From contig JAHEJN010000029.1 of NCBI GenBank assembly GCA_024638845.1, positions 1 to 33,708 of the forward strand: 33,708 nt of DNA, read 5' to 3'. The DNA comes from Acidimicrobiales bacterium. Its GTDB lineage: Bacteria; Actinomycetota; Acidimicrobiia; Acidimicrobiales; JAHEJN01. Position 1 is the first letter of the stretch. Each line of letters starts with the position of its first letter. Positions 1 to 7,875 of this stretch are shown piece by piece. The position numbers were made by a program, and so were the translations under genes. The notes beneath the pieces are model-generated. The model was not told the origin of the DNA. It made no database searches and worked only from the letters and a program-made list of their open reading frames with translations.

Positions 1-65
1 CGGCCGATGGCGAACCAGGCGACGACCACCACCACGATCGTCGTGATGACGATGTACACGAACAC
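1..65 (-). CDS. N-terminal fragment of a membrane protein (cut by window edge)
   Basis: A GTG at 65-63 directly follows the TGA stop of the acyl-CoA dehydrogenase, and the frame stays open to the window edge. The 21 visible residues are strongly hydrophobic: they begin MFVYIVITTI, continue with a run of five Val and end in AWFAIG. This is a typical N-terminal membrane anchor. The immediate stop-start junction suggests translation coupled to the dehydrogenase upstream. The rest of the protein lies outside the window, so no function can be given. Confidence 0.5.
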   Translation of the reverse strand, partial: MFVYIVITTIVVVVVAWFAIG

Positions 66-1181
66 TCAGAGACCGATGCGCTGAGCGAGCAGTTCGCGGT
101 GGTAGGTGGGATCACCGAACAGGAGCTCACTGCTCTTCGCCCGCTTGAAGTAGAGGTGCGCCGGGTGCTCCCAGGTGAAGCCGATGCCGCCATGGATCTG
201 GATGTTCTCGGCCGCGGCGTGGAAGTACGCCTCGGAGCAGTACGACTTGGCCAGGCTGGCCACCGACGGCAGCTCGTCGTTGCCCTCGGCCGCGCACCAG
301 CCCGCGTAGTACGCCGCCGACTTGGCCGACTCGACCTCGAGCAGCATGTCGGCGCACTTGTGCTTGATGGCCTGGAACGATCCGATCGGTCGACCGAACT
401 GCACGCGGTCCTTGGCGTACTGGACGGCCATGTCGAGCACGAACTGGGCGCCACCGACCTGCTCGGCCGCCAGCGCGACGGCTGCGAGATCGAGCATTCG
501 CTCGAGCACCGACCAGCCGTCACCGTCGGTGCCCATGAGGGTGGCCGGGGTCTGGTCGAACGCGACCTTGGCCTGCTTACGGGTCTGGTCCATGGTCGAC
601 AGGCCGGTTCGGGTGATGCCGGCGGCGTCGCCGTCGACACTGAACAGCGTCACCCCGGCATCGGTGTTGGCGGCAACGATGAAGACATTCGCGACGTGGC
701 CGTCGAGCACGTACATCTTCTCGCCGGTGATCGTGTAGCCGTCGCCGGCCGGTGTGGCCGCGGCCTTGACCCCCTCGGCGTCCCAGCGGCCGTCGGCCTC
801 GGTGAAGGCGACCGTGGCGATGGTCTCGCCCGACGCGATTCCGGGCAAGAGCGCTGCTCTGGCGGCGTCGTCGCCCGACTCGAGGATGGCGTTGACGGCC
901 AGTGCGACCGTCGAGAAGAACGGCGCACACAGCAGCGACCGACCCATCTCCTCGAGCACCACGATGAGCTCGACGTAGCCGTAGCCCTGGCCGCCGTACT
1001 CCTCGGGAATGGTGAGGCTCTGCAGACCCATCTGGTCGGCCATCTGCGACCAGACATCGGGGTCGTAGCCCTCGTCGGTCTCCATCAGGCGTCGCACCTC
1101 GGCCTCGGGTGACTTCTCCTCGAGGAACTGGCGCACGAACTGGCGCAGCTGCTCCTGCTCTTCACTGAAGGCGAAGTTCAC
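66..1181 (-). CDS. acyl-CoA dehydrogenase family protein
   Basis: A 371-residue flavoprotein of the acyl-CoA dehydrogenase family, which forms the alpha,beta double bond of an acyl-CoA and passes electrons to ETF. The N-terminal helical domain (from about residue 5, FSEEQEQLRQFVRQF), the central beta domain (VAFTEADGRW, ITGEKMYV) and the C-terminal helical domain (YAKDRVQFGRPIGSFQAIKHK, IQIHGGIGFTWEHPAHLYFKR) are all present. The C-terminal stretch that usually reads like YEGT here reads LLFGDP. This resembles actinobacterial FadE-type subunits that act in mixed complexes (family knowledge; the partner is not visible). The GTG start is chosen because an AGGAGA Shine-Dalgarno lies 8 nt upstream. 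The substrate cannot be told from sequence. A membrane-protein gene follows immediately. Confidence 0.9.
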   Translation of the reverse strand: MNFAFSEEQEQLRQFVRQFLEEKSPEAEVRRLMETDEGYDPDVWSQMADQMGLQSLTIPEEYGGQGYGYVELIVVLEEMGRSLLCAPFFSTVALAVNAILESGDDAARAALLPGIASGETIATVAFTEADGRWDAEGVKAAATPAGDGYTITGEKMYVLDGHVANVFIVAANTDAGVTLFSVDGDAAGITRTGLSTMDQTRKQAKVAFDQTPATLMGTDGDGWSVLERMLDLAAVALAAEQVGGAQFVLDMAVQYAKDRVQFGRPIGSFQAIKHKCADMLLEVESAKSAAYYAGWCAAEGNDELPSVASLAKSYCSEAYFHAAAENIQIHGGIGFTWEHPAHLYFKRAKSSELLFGDPTYHRELLAQRIGL

Positions 1182-1270
1182 GGTGGTTCTCCTGGTGGTG
1201 CAGGCCGGCAGGCGGCGGGAACGAACGGCGCCACGTTACGGCCGCGTGCGGCTGGTCGCCAATCCGTCTG

Positions 1271-1289
1271 TGTACACATGTGCTACAGT
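1271..1289 (+). promoter_or_regulatory. promoter with overlapping dyad operator for the toxin-antitoxin pair
   Basis: The -10 element TACAGT (1284-1289), preceded by TG as in an extended -10, ends 6 nt before the GTG start at 1296, which predicts a leaderless mRNA. It overlaps an imperfect dyad: an 8-bp palindrome CACATGTG (1275-1282) flanked by TGTA (1271-1274) and TACA (1284-1287). An operator over the promoter is the usual arrangement for autoregulated antitoxins. No clear -35 is seen. Confidence 0.5.
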
Positions 1290-1295
1290 GCGGCC

Positions 1296-1574
1296 GTGCA
1301 CGAGGTGGGCATACGTGAGCTCCGTAACCGCGTCGCCGCCGTCGTGCGGCGCGCCGGCCACGGCGAACGCATCATCGTGACCGTCGACGGCCATCCCGTC
1401 GCCCAGCTCGGGCCGCTGTCGCCCGACGCGACCGGCGTCACCATCGACGACCTCGTCGCCGCCGGCCTGGTGGAGCCACCGGCCCGTCGCGGCCGGCCCG
1501 GCCCGGTGCCTCATCTGCGCGTCCCGGTCGACGTGCGCCCCGACTCGCTGTTGGCCGAGCTGCGGGGCCCGTGA
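1296..1574 (+). CDS. type II antitoxin, Phd/VapB-like
   Basis: A small protein of 92 residues. Its N-terminal half (VGIRELRNRVAAVVRRAGHGE, then IIVTVDGHPVAQLGPL) matches the Phd/YefM-type fold of antitoxins that bind DNA as dimers. The C-terminal half (about residues 50-92, rich in Pro, Arg and Asp) would be the flexible tail that wraps the toxin. The PIN-domain toxin gene follows with a 4-nt GTGA overlap, the standard arrangement of such pairs. The GTG at 1296 is preferred over an in-frame ATG at 1278 because 1278 lies inside the operator and -10 region. It probably represses its own operon through the dyad at 1271-1287. Confidence 0.82.
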   Translation: MHEVGIRELRNRVAAVVRRAGHGERIIVTVDGHPVAQLGPLSPDATGVTIDDLVAAGLVEPPARRGRPGPVPHLRVPVDVRPDSLLAELRGP

Positions 1575-1984
1575 CGCTCTTCATCGACACCTCGGCGTTG
1601 CTCCGCCGCTACGTCCCGGATCGTCACGCGGCCCAGGTCACCGCCGAGATGGCATCGGGAACCACATGGGTGGTTTCGGCCATCACTCGAACCGAGACCC
1701 AGATCGCCCTGCGACTGGCGGCGAGCTCACCGAGCCAGCTGGATGCGATGTGGGTGGCCTTTCGGTCCGACTGGGAGACGATGGCCGTGGTGCCCGTCGA
1801 CGACCGATGCCTGGCCCACGCCGTCGACATCGGGACCACCTTCGGCTTGCGCACCATCGACGCAATCCAGCTCGCGGCGGCCGACCGCCTGCCCCGTCCG
1901 GTTCGCTACCTCACCTTCTCCCGACATCAGCTGCCGGCCGCCGCGACACTGGGGCTGGAGGTCATCAGCTCCGTCGATGCGTGA
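1571..1984 (+). CDS. vapC: PIN-domain ribonuclease toxin, VapC-like
   Basis: A 137-residue PIN-domain protein; VapC toxins cut RNA (tRNA, rRNA or mRNA) with Mg2+ held by acidic residues. Visible are D6 in LFIDTSALL, E42 in TRTETQIAL and D97 in LRTIDAIQLAAA. The fourth acid, normally in a TFD or TYD motif near the C-terminus, is Ser (YLTFSRHQL, S117), so metal binding may be altered although this position is the most variable of the four. The GTG start overlaps the antitoxin stop by 4 nt, which implies translational coupling. The RNA target cannot be told from sequence. Confidence 0.85.
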   Translation: MTLFIDTSALLRRYVPDRHAAQVTAEMASGTTWVVSAITRTETQIALRLAASSPSQLDAMWVAFRSDWETMAVVPVDDRCLAHAVDIGTTFGLRTIDAIQLAAADRLPRPVRYLTFSRHQLPAAATLGLEVISSVDA

Positions 1985-2030
1985 ACGCCGCTGAGGAGCA
2001 ACGACTCCCTCCATCGGCCAGACTGACGCC

Positions 2031-2705
2031 ATGACCAGAATCGAACACTACTGCGGAACGGCACCGGGCCACGTCGTCGAGGCCACCGATGCCGGCCCCA
2101 CCCTCCACTACCGAGACGCGGCCGCCGAGATCCACAGGGTGGTCGTGGGCCCCGTCGACAACAACGTCTTCGTGCTGCGGTGTCGCGAGACCGGCGATGC
2201 GGTGCTCATCGACGCCGCCAACGAGCACGATCTCCTCCTCGAGCTCTGCCGAGACCTCGGCGTTCGCACCGTCGTGGAGACCCACGGTCACTGGGACCAC
2301 ATCGCCGCCGTTCCCGCTGTACGAGAGGCCGGCTACCAAGTCGGCGTCACCGCAGCCGACGCAGCCATGCTCGACAGCTACGACTACCTCCTCGAGGACG
2401 AATCGGTCATCGAGGTCGGTCGCCTGCGACTGCACACGATCACCACCCCGGGCCACACGCCGGGTTCGATCTGTTTCAAGCTCGACGGGGCGCCCGTTTT
2501 GTTCAGTGGCGACACGCTCTTCCCCGGCGGTCCCGGCGCCACCAAGTTTCCCGGCGGCGACTTCGACCAGATCATCACCTCGCTCGACACGCGGCTGTTC
2601 TCCCCCCTGCCAGCCGACACGATCGTGATGCCCGGCCACGGCAACGACACGACCATCGGAACCGAGTCGCCCCACCTGCAGGAGTGGGTCGATCGAGGAT
2701 GGTGA
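2031..2705 (+). CDS. metallo-beta-lactamase fold hydrolase, glyoxalase II-like
   Basis: 224 residues. The zinc motif THGHWDH (H85, H87, D89, H90) is followed by H142 (TPGHTPGS), D161 (FSGDTLF) and H203 (MPGHGND), so the full binuclear metal set of the MBL fold is present. The spacing and the TPGHTPGSICF, FSGDTLFPGG and MPGHG blocks resemble the glyoxalase II-like (hydroxyacylglutathione hydrolase) subgroup. In an actinobacterium a thioester of mycothiol or another low-mass thiol is a likelier substrate than glutathione, but that is inference. The end overlaps the start of the next gene by 7 nt, so the two are probably co-translated. Confidence 0.85.
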   Translation: MTRIEHYCGTAPGHVVEATDAGPTLHYRDAAAEIHRVVVGPVDNNVFVLRCRETGDAVLIDAANEHDLLLELCRDLGVRTVVETHGHWDHIAAVPAVREAGYQVGVTAADAAMLDSYDYLLEDESVIEVGRLRLHTITTPGHTPGSICFKLDGAPVLFSGDTLFPGGPGATKFPGGDFDQIITSLDTRLFSPLPADTIVMPGHGNDTTIGTESPHLQEWVDRGW

Positions 2706-3100
2706 CCCCGAGCCCGCCGGGCGGAGGAGCGCTACCCGCCGACGACCGGCCATACGACCACACGCCGCTGCACACCGTCGACCTGCCGCCCACCCCCACT
2801 CGTGACCGCAACATCGCCGCCGACGCTTGGATCGAAGCACCCGAGGCGCTGCTCCGCTCCGGCGACGACATCGGTGCACCCTCGATCGCGTACAAACGCC
2901 GCATCGGCGCGTGGCTGTTGTGGCGAGCCGGACCGGCTCGCGGCGCCGACGCCCGCTACACCGCAGTGCACGCCGACGACCTCACCCGCACCCATCACTT
3001 CCGCCTGTTCCCCGACGGCACCGGCGACGGCACCGGCCCGAGCGGTGCGTCACACGAGCGCTTCCGGACCTGGAAGGAGGACCTTCTCGGACGCGAATGA
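2699..3100 (+). CDS. unknown protein coupled to the MBL hydrolase
   Basis: 133 residues from an ATG that lies inside the end of the MBL hydrolase gene; a GTG follows directly in frame. I do not recognise a domain. The N-terminal third is rich in Pro, Asp and His (PSPPGGGALPADDRPYDH, LPPTPTRDRN). The rest has a basic, aromatic core (AYKRRIGAWLLWRAGPARG, then ADARYTAV) and ends FRTWKEDLLGRE. There is no signal peptide or long membrane segment. Coding is supported by the tight overlap, by compatible codon use and by the end lying just before the suf promoter. Co-expression with the upstream hydrolase is likely; no function is proposed. Confidence 0.7.
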   Translation: MVTPSPPGGGALPADDRPYDHTPLHTVDLPPTPTRDRNIAADAWIEAPEALLRSGDDIGAPSIAYKRRIGAWLLWRAGPARGADARYTAVHADDLTRTHHFRLFPDGTGDGTGPSGASHERFRTWKEDLLGRE

Positions 3101-3111
3101 CCGACGCGCGG

Positions 3112-3137
3112 ATATCCACTACGCGCGTAGTGCTAAT
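3112..3137 (-). promoter_or_regulatory. suf operator copy A, upstream of sufC1
   Basis: On the minus strand this begins ATTAGCACT and contains a perfect 16-bp palindrome, CACTACGCGCGTAGTG (3117-3132). The same ATTAGCACT plus dyad lies before sufD and sufB. It covers the position expected for the -35 of the sufC1 promoter (17-bp spacer to the -10 at 3150), so a bound dimer would block RNA polymerase. The regulator is unknown; an IscR- or SufR-type Fe-S sensor is an inference. Confidence 0.75.
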
Positions 3138-3149
3138 CCCACGAGACCG

Positions 3150-3155
3150 TAGACT
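3150..3155 (+). promoter_or_regulatory. -10 element of the sufC1-sufS-sufU unit
   Basis: TAGACT ends 7 nt before the ATG of sufC1, as in leaderless actinobacterial promoters. No Shine-Dalgarno lies between it and the start. The operator dyad at 3117-3132 overlaps the -35 region. Confidence 0.5.
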
Positions 3156-3162
3156 CGACACC

Positions 3163-3898
<736 letters not shown>

Positions 3899-3915
<17 letters not shown>

Positions 3916-5149
3916 CCACGGCCTCGACGTCGCGGCCATCAAGCGAGACTTCCCTCTCCTGTCGCGTTCGTGCCACGACAATCCCATCGTGTACCTCGAC
4001 TCGGCGGCCACCTCCCAGAAGCCCCGCGTCGTGCTCGACTCGATGACCGAGTACTACGAGACCATCAACGCCAACGTGCACCGCGGTGCCTACCAGATCG
4101 CCGATCTCGCCTCCCGGAAGATGGAGGCGGCCCGGGCCAACCTGGCCGACTTCATCGGCGCTCCCGACACGCGCGAGGTCGTGTTCACCCGCAACGCGAC
4201 CGAGTCGGTCAACCTGGTGGCCTTCACCTGGGGACGGGCCAATCTGCACGACGGCGACGCCATCGTGCTCACCGAGCTCGAGCATCACGCCAACATCGTG
4301 CCGTGGCAGATGCTCGCGGCCGAGCGCGACATCGAGCTGCGCTGGATCCCCGTCGACGCCGAGGGACATCTCGATCTCACCGACCTCGAGCGTCTGCTCG
4401 ACGGCGCCAAGCTGCTGGCGTTCTCGGCCATGTCGAACGTGCTCGGCACGCTCACCCCCGTGCGGTTCCTGTCCGATGCCGCTCATGCCGCCGGCGCCAC
4501 GGTTCTGGTCGACGCCAGCCAGTACGTTCCCCACCTGCCCACCGATGTCGCGGCGCTCGGCTGTGACTTCCTGGTGTTCACCGGTCACAAGATGTGCGGC
4601 CCCACCGGCGTCGGCGTGCTGTGGGCTCGAGCCGAGCTCCTCGAGGCGATGCCACCGTTCAACGGTGGCGGCGCCATGATCCTCAAGGTCACCAAAGAGG
4701 GGTTCACGACCAACGAGATCCCCTGGAAGTTCGAGGCAGGCACACCGGCCATCGCCGAGATCATCGGTCTCGGCGCCGCCGTCGACTACCTGCGAGACAT
4801 CGGTATGGACGCCGTGCGAGCCCACGAGGTCAGCCTCACCGCGTACGCACTCCGCACGCTCACCGAGCGCCACGGCGATCGCATCACCATCCACGGCCCG
4901 AGCGAACCCGCCAGCCGGGGTGGGGTGTTGTCGTTCGAGTTCGGCGACATCCACCCCCACGACGTCTCCCAGGTGCTCGACCAGAAGGGCGTCTGCGTTC
5001 GCGCCGGTCACCACTGCGCCAAGCCGCTCATGGCCATCATGGGCGTCAATGCCACCTCTCGGGCTTCGCTGTACCTCTACAACGACGAGAGCGACGTCGA
5101 TCAGCTGAGCGCCGCCCTCGACGACGCGGCCGATATGTTCGCCATCTGA
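3899..5149 (+). CDS. sufS: cysteine desulfurase SufS
   Basis: A 416-residue type II PLP-dependent cysteine desulfurase that takes sulfur from L-cysteine as a persulfide for cluster assembly. Visible are the N-terminal block YLDSAATSQKP, H130 in ELEHHANIVPW, D205 and Q208 in VDASQYVPH, the PLP lysine K231 in FTGHKMCGP and the catalytic C373 in RAGHHCAKPLM. Length and motifs are typical of group II enzymes (SufS/CsdA), which need an acceptor protein; SufU next door fits. The ATG lies 17 nt inside the end of sufC1, so translation is probably coupled. Confidence 0.96.
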
Positions 5150-5167
5150 CCGCCGACGGAGCCGACG

Positions 5168-5641
5168 ATGCCAGGACTCGAAGACCTCTACCGAGAAATC
5201 ATTCTCGACCACTACCGCAACCCACGGAACCGAGGCGAGCTCGAGACACCGCCGGCCCATCGAGCCGAGGGATTCAACCCATTGTGCGGTGACGAGGTCG
5301 TCGTGTACGTCGACGTCGACGACGACGGGGTGATCCAGGACATTCGCATCGGCGGACAGGGCTGTTCGATCAGCCAGTCGTCGGCCTCGATGATGTCGGC
5401 GGCGGTGAAGGGCAAGACGGTCGAAGAGGCCCGCGCCCTGACCCGTGCGTTCAAGGCCATGATGTCGATCCACGAGAACGAGCTCGGCGGTGACCCCGAC
5501 GAGCCCGTCGAGATCCCCGAGGGAGTCACGCTCGGCGATCTCGAGGCGCTGCGAGGCGTGGTCAAGTTCCCGGTGCGCATCAAGTGCGCCACCCTGTCGT
5601 GGAACACCCTCAGCAGCGGACTCGACGCCGTCAGTGTCTGA
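5168..5641 (+). CDS. sufU: SufU, zinc-dependent sulfur acceptor for SufS
   Basis: 157 residues of the IscU/SufU family. The metal ligands expected of SufU are present: C40 and D42 in PLCGDE, C66 in GQGCSIS and C140 in RIKCATLSW. The insertion between the second and third Cys (about residues 105-131, including DEPVEIPEG) is the mark of SufU over scaffold IscU. In Gram-positive bacteria SufU uses Zn to accept the persulfide of SufS and hand sulfur to SufBCD (family knowledge). The gene lies 18 nt behind sufS and overlaps the next gene by 8 nt. Confidence 0.94.
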   Translation: MPGLEDLYREIILDHYRNPRNRGELETPPAHRAEGFNPLCGDEVVVYVDVDDDGVIQDIRIGGQGCSISQSSASMMSAAVKGKTVEEARALTRAFKAMMSIHENELGGDPDEPVEIPEGVTLGDLEALRGVVKFPVRIKCATLSWNTLSSGLDAVSV

Positions 5642-6221
5642 CCGGCCCGCCCAGGCTCGCATCGAGCCCGTCATCGATGCCGGTGACGACGGGCGACTGG
5701 CCGAGCTGCTGGCCAGCACCATTCTCCGTGATGGCGCCCCGCTGAACATATTCGGAACGCTCGCCCACCATCCCCGGCTGCTCGATCGCTTCAACCGCTT
5801 CGGTGGCTTCCTCCTGAACCGTGGGCTCGTCCCCCCTCGCGAGCGAGAGCTCGTCATCCTGCGCGTCGGCGCCAACGCCCGCAGCGAGTACGAGTTCGGC
5901 CAGCACACGCTGATGGGCCGAGCGGCCGGGCTCTCCGACCACGAGATCGCCGCCCTCGCGACGGCGCCGAGCGCTCACCCCTGGTCGCCCGGCGACCTCG
6001 ATCTCATCGCCATGGCCGACGAGCTGTGCGCTGATGACTGCGTCGGAGAGGCAACCTTTGCTGCCCTGGCCGAGCGTTGGGACACCGACCAGCTCATCGA
6101 GCTGATCGTGGTGGCCGGCTTCTACCGTCTCGTCTCGGGATTCCTCAACAGCTTCGGGGTCGAGAGCGATCCCGGCGTTCCCGGCTGGCCGCCACGCCTT
6201 CGAGGTCCCGCATCATCCTGA
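5634..6221 (+). CDS. carboxymuconolactone decarboxylase-family protein in the suf operon
   Basis: 195 residues from a GTG that overlaps the sufU stop by 8 nt. The fold block of the carboxymuconolactone decarboxylase (CMD) family is clear: RERELVILRVGANARSEYEF at about 70-88, then GQHTLMGRAAGLSDHEI. It has E85, E87 and H91, but no CxxC as in AhpD peroxidase-reductases, so a thiol-redox role like AhpD is unlikely. Close relatives are usually annotated only as CMD family. The tight overlap places it in the sufC1-sufS-sufU mRNA, so a role in oxidative or Fe-S stress is possible, but this is inference from position only. Its end overlaps the convergent acyltransferase-like gene by 9 nt. Confidence 0.85.
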   Translation: MSDRPAQARIEPVIDAGDDGRLAELLASTILRDGAPLNIFGTLAHHPRLLDRFNRFGGFLLNRGLVPPRERELVILRVGANARSEYEFGQHTLMGRAAGLSDHEIAALATAPSAHPWSPGDLDLIAMADELCADDCVGEATFAALAERWDTDQLIELIVVAGFYRLVSGFLNSFGVESDPGVPGWPPRLRGPASS

Positions 6222-7076
6222 CGACGTGCGGATCCTGGCCACCATCCGGTTGTAGTCGTGGTGCCATTCGGTCAACGCCGCCGACCGCTCGAAGAACTCG
6301 AGGGTGAGCCCCGTGGGCAACCGCCAGTTCATCGCATCGGCGCGGTACACGCCATCGAGCCAGCGCGCGTAGGCCTCGGTCCAGTGCTGGTCCTGTTGCC
6401 GTCCGCTTCCCGAACGAGTCCCGTCGAGGGGCGCGGCGATGTCGACGGCCACCTGGTCTCCCGCCCATGTCGCCACCACGGGTACCGACGCAACCGCAGT
6501 GGTTCGAGCCATGGCAGCCGCGGCCCGGCTCAACGTGACGGTCGTTCCGAGGATCTCCACGCTCGCTCCCACCTCCCCGAGGCCACCGTCGGGGGAAACC
6601 AGCCCAACGCCGCCCGAATCCAGGGCGGCGTACAACCGCAGGAACTGGAGCCGTAGCACGTCGGCGACGGTCGAATCACCCGCGGCAACCGAGCTGCGTT
6701 CGTCGTCGTTCCACTGCTCGGGGTTCGCCGTCACCACCACGATGTCGGCACGGATCGACCTCAGGAGATCGACGAGAACGAACCTGGGCCCTGCGTGGGC
6801 CGACAACAACAGGACACCCGATGCGTCGCCGATCAGATCGACGACCGACTGTCGGACCGTGGCCGACACCCGGCGCAACGCTTCTCGCTGTGAGCCGGGG
6901 GTGTGCGCCCACCGCCGCGGCGCCTCGTTCGCGACCACGCCCGCCTCGAGCCGATCGTGCCAACGACGCAGCGACCGGCCGGCGAGGCCCAGCGCGGCGG
7001 CCACCTCTCCCCGCAGGACGCCGGGGAATCGATCGAGCTCGAGCGACGCCGACCGACGAGACCTCCGTCGCCCCAT
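6213..7076 (-). CDS. LpxL/LPLAT-like acyltransferase domain protein
   Basis: 287 residues. The region from about 85 to 217 follows the pattern of LpxL/HtrB-type lysophospholipid acyltransferases: GVLLLSAHAGPRF, then VVTANPEQWN, GVGLVSPDGGLGE (156-168), a SVEILGTTV block (compare xVxFLG) and AAAAMARTTAVASVPVVATW. The catalytic HX4(D/E) would fall at H94, but the residue five on is F99, so the classic acid is missing. The N-terminus is basic (MGRRRSRRSA) and could lie at the membrane; there is no signal peptide. The gene starts 7 nt behind an acyl carrier protein gene, which suggests that the acyl donor is a dedicated ACP thioester. Product and acceptor are unknown. The ATG at 7076 is chosen because the open frame further upstream is the shadow of the ACP gene. 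Confidence 0.65.
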   Translation of the reverse strand: MGRRRSRRSASLELDRFPGVLRGEVAAALGLAGRSLRRWHDRLEAGVVANEAPRRWAHTPGSQREALRRVSATVRQSVVDLIGDASGVLLLSAHAGPRFVLVDLLRSIRADIVVVTANPEQWNDDERSSVAAGDSTVADVLRLQFLRLYAALDSGGVGLVSPDGGLGEVGASVEILGTTVTLSRAAAAMARTTAVASVPVVATWAGDQVAVDIAAPLDGTRSGSGRQQDQHWTEAYARWLDGVYRADAMNWRLPTGLTLEFFERSAALTEWHHDYNRMVARIRTSSG

Positions 7077-7083
7077 GCTCGGA

Positions 7084-7347
7084 TCAGTCGATCGACCGGG
7101 CGACCATACCGGCCAGCGATCGGACCGAAGAGAAGTTCGTGAGCGCCACGTCGGCCGGCAGGACGTCGACCCCGAACTGTTCCGACACGGCTTCGAGGAC
7201 CTCCAGGAGGGCGATCGAGTCGATTTCGGCGGCCTGGCCGACGAGAACCGTGTCGGCGTCGATCGGGACATCGCCGGTGGGTCCGGCAATCGACTGCGTG
7301 AGGCGGATCAGCTGGTCGAGAAGGTGCTGACTGGCAGGTTCGTCCAT
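7084..7347 (-). CDS. free-standing acyl carrier protein
   Basis: 87 residues with the helical pattern and acidic character of an acyl or peptidyl carrier protein. The phosphopantetheine site is S44 in AAEIDSIALLEVLEAV, followed by QFGVDVLPADVALTNFSSVRSLAGMV. It differs from a housekeeping AcpP (which has DSLDxVE), so it probably serves a dedicated pathway. It is first in a two-gene unit with the LPLAT-like protein. The ATG at 7347 lies 7 nt behind a TAGCGT -10 (7355-7360), so the mRNA is probably leaderless. A 21-bp inverted repeat (7350-7370) covers this promoter. Confidence 0.82.
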   Translation of the reverse strand: MDEPASQHLLDQLIRLTQSIAGPTGDVPIDADTVLVGQAAEIDSIALLEVLEAVSEQFGVDVLPADVALTNFSSVRSLAGMVARSID

Positions 7348-7349
7348 CG

Positions 7350-7370
7350 GCGCAACGCTAGCGGTTGCGC
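7350..7370. promoter_or_regulatory. inverted repeat over the ACP promoter
   Basis: Two 7-bp arms, GCGCAAC (7350-7356) and GTTGCGC (7364-7370), flank a 7-nt centre that contains the palindrome GCTAGC. The minus-strand -10 TAGCGT (7355-7360) lies inside. A dimeric regulator bound here would control the ACP/acyltransferase unit and perhaps the divergent DUF3291 gene, whose -10 is at 7398. Confidence 0.5.
7355..7360 (-). promoter_or_regulatory. -10 element of the ACP/acyltransferase unit
   Basis: TAGCGT on the minus strand ends 7 nt before the ATG at 7347. This fits the leaderless pattern of the window. Confidence 0.45.
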
Positions 7371-7397
7371 GGTCCAGGGAGCAGTGCGGAGTTCCGG

Positions 7398-7403
7398 TAT
7401 CTT
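7398..7403 (+). promoter_or_regulatory. -10 element of the DUF3291 gene
   Basis: TATCTT ends 7 nt before the GTG at 7411, with no Shine-Dalgarno. It favours 7411 over the in-frame GTG at 7405. Confidence 0.45.
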
Positions 7404-7410
7404 CGTGGCG

Positions 7411-7875
7411 GTGACCCACCAGCTCGCGCAGCTCAACATCGGCGTACTGAATCAGCCGCTCGACCACCGTGAAAGCGCCGAGTTCGTCGCGGCTCTCGAC
7501 CCGATCAACGCCCTGGCCGAGGCAACCCCGGGATTCGTGTGGCGACTCCAGGGCGAAGACGGCTCGTCCTCGAGCTACGTCGAGCTCCCCGACAACGACG
7601 ATCCCCTGCTCATCGTGAACTACTCGATCTGGGCCGACGTCGAGTCGCTACACCACTTCATGTTCAAGAGCGGCCATGCCGTCTACCTGCGACGGCGCCG
7701 CGAGTGGTTTGCGGCGAGCAGCGAGGCGACGTCGGTGTGCTGGTGGATTCCCGCCGGCACCATTCCCGAGCTGGCCGAGGCCTACGCCCGACTCCTTCGG
7801 CTCCGTTCCGATGGCCCCACCGCCGATGCCTTCCCCCACAATCGACCCTTTCCCGCACCGGCAGAACCGGCATGA
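7411..7875 (+). CDS. DUF3291 family protein
   Basis: 154 residues that match the DUF3291 pattern: HQLAQLNIGVLNQPLDH at the N-terminus, DPINALAEATPGFVWRLQ, then the acidic D/S segment, YSIWADVESLHHFMFKSGHAVYLRRRREWF and WWIPAGTIPELAEAYARL. The fold is related to dimeric alpha-beta barrel (ABM-like) proteins; function is unknown in the family. The GTG at 7411 is chosen from the -10 spacing. The next gene overlaps by 4 nt (ATGA), so the two are co-translated. It is transcribed divergently from the ACP gene. Confidence 0.85.
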   Translation: MTHQLAQLNIGVLNQPLDHRESAEFVAALDPINALAEATPGFVWRLQGEDGSSSSYVELPDNDDPLLIVNYSIWADVESLHHFMFKSGHAVYLRRRREWFAASSEATSVCWWIPAGTIPELAEAYARLLRLRSDGPTADAFPHNRPFPAPAEPA

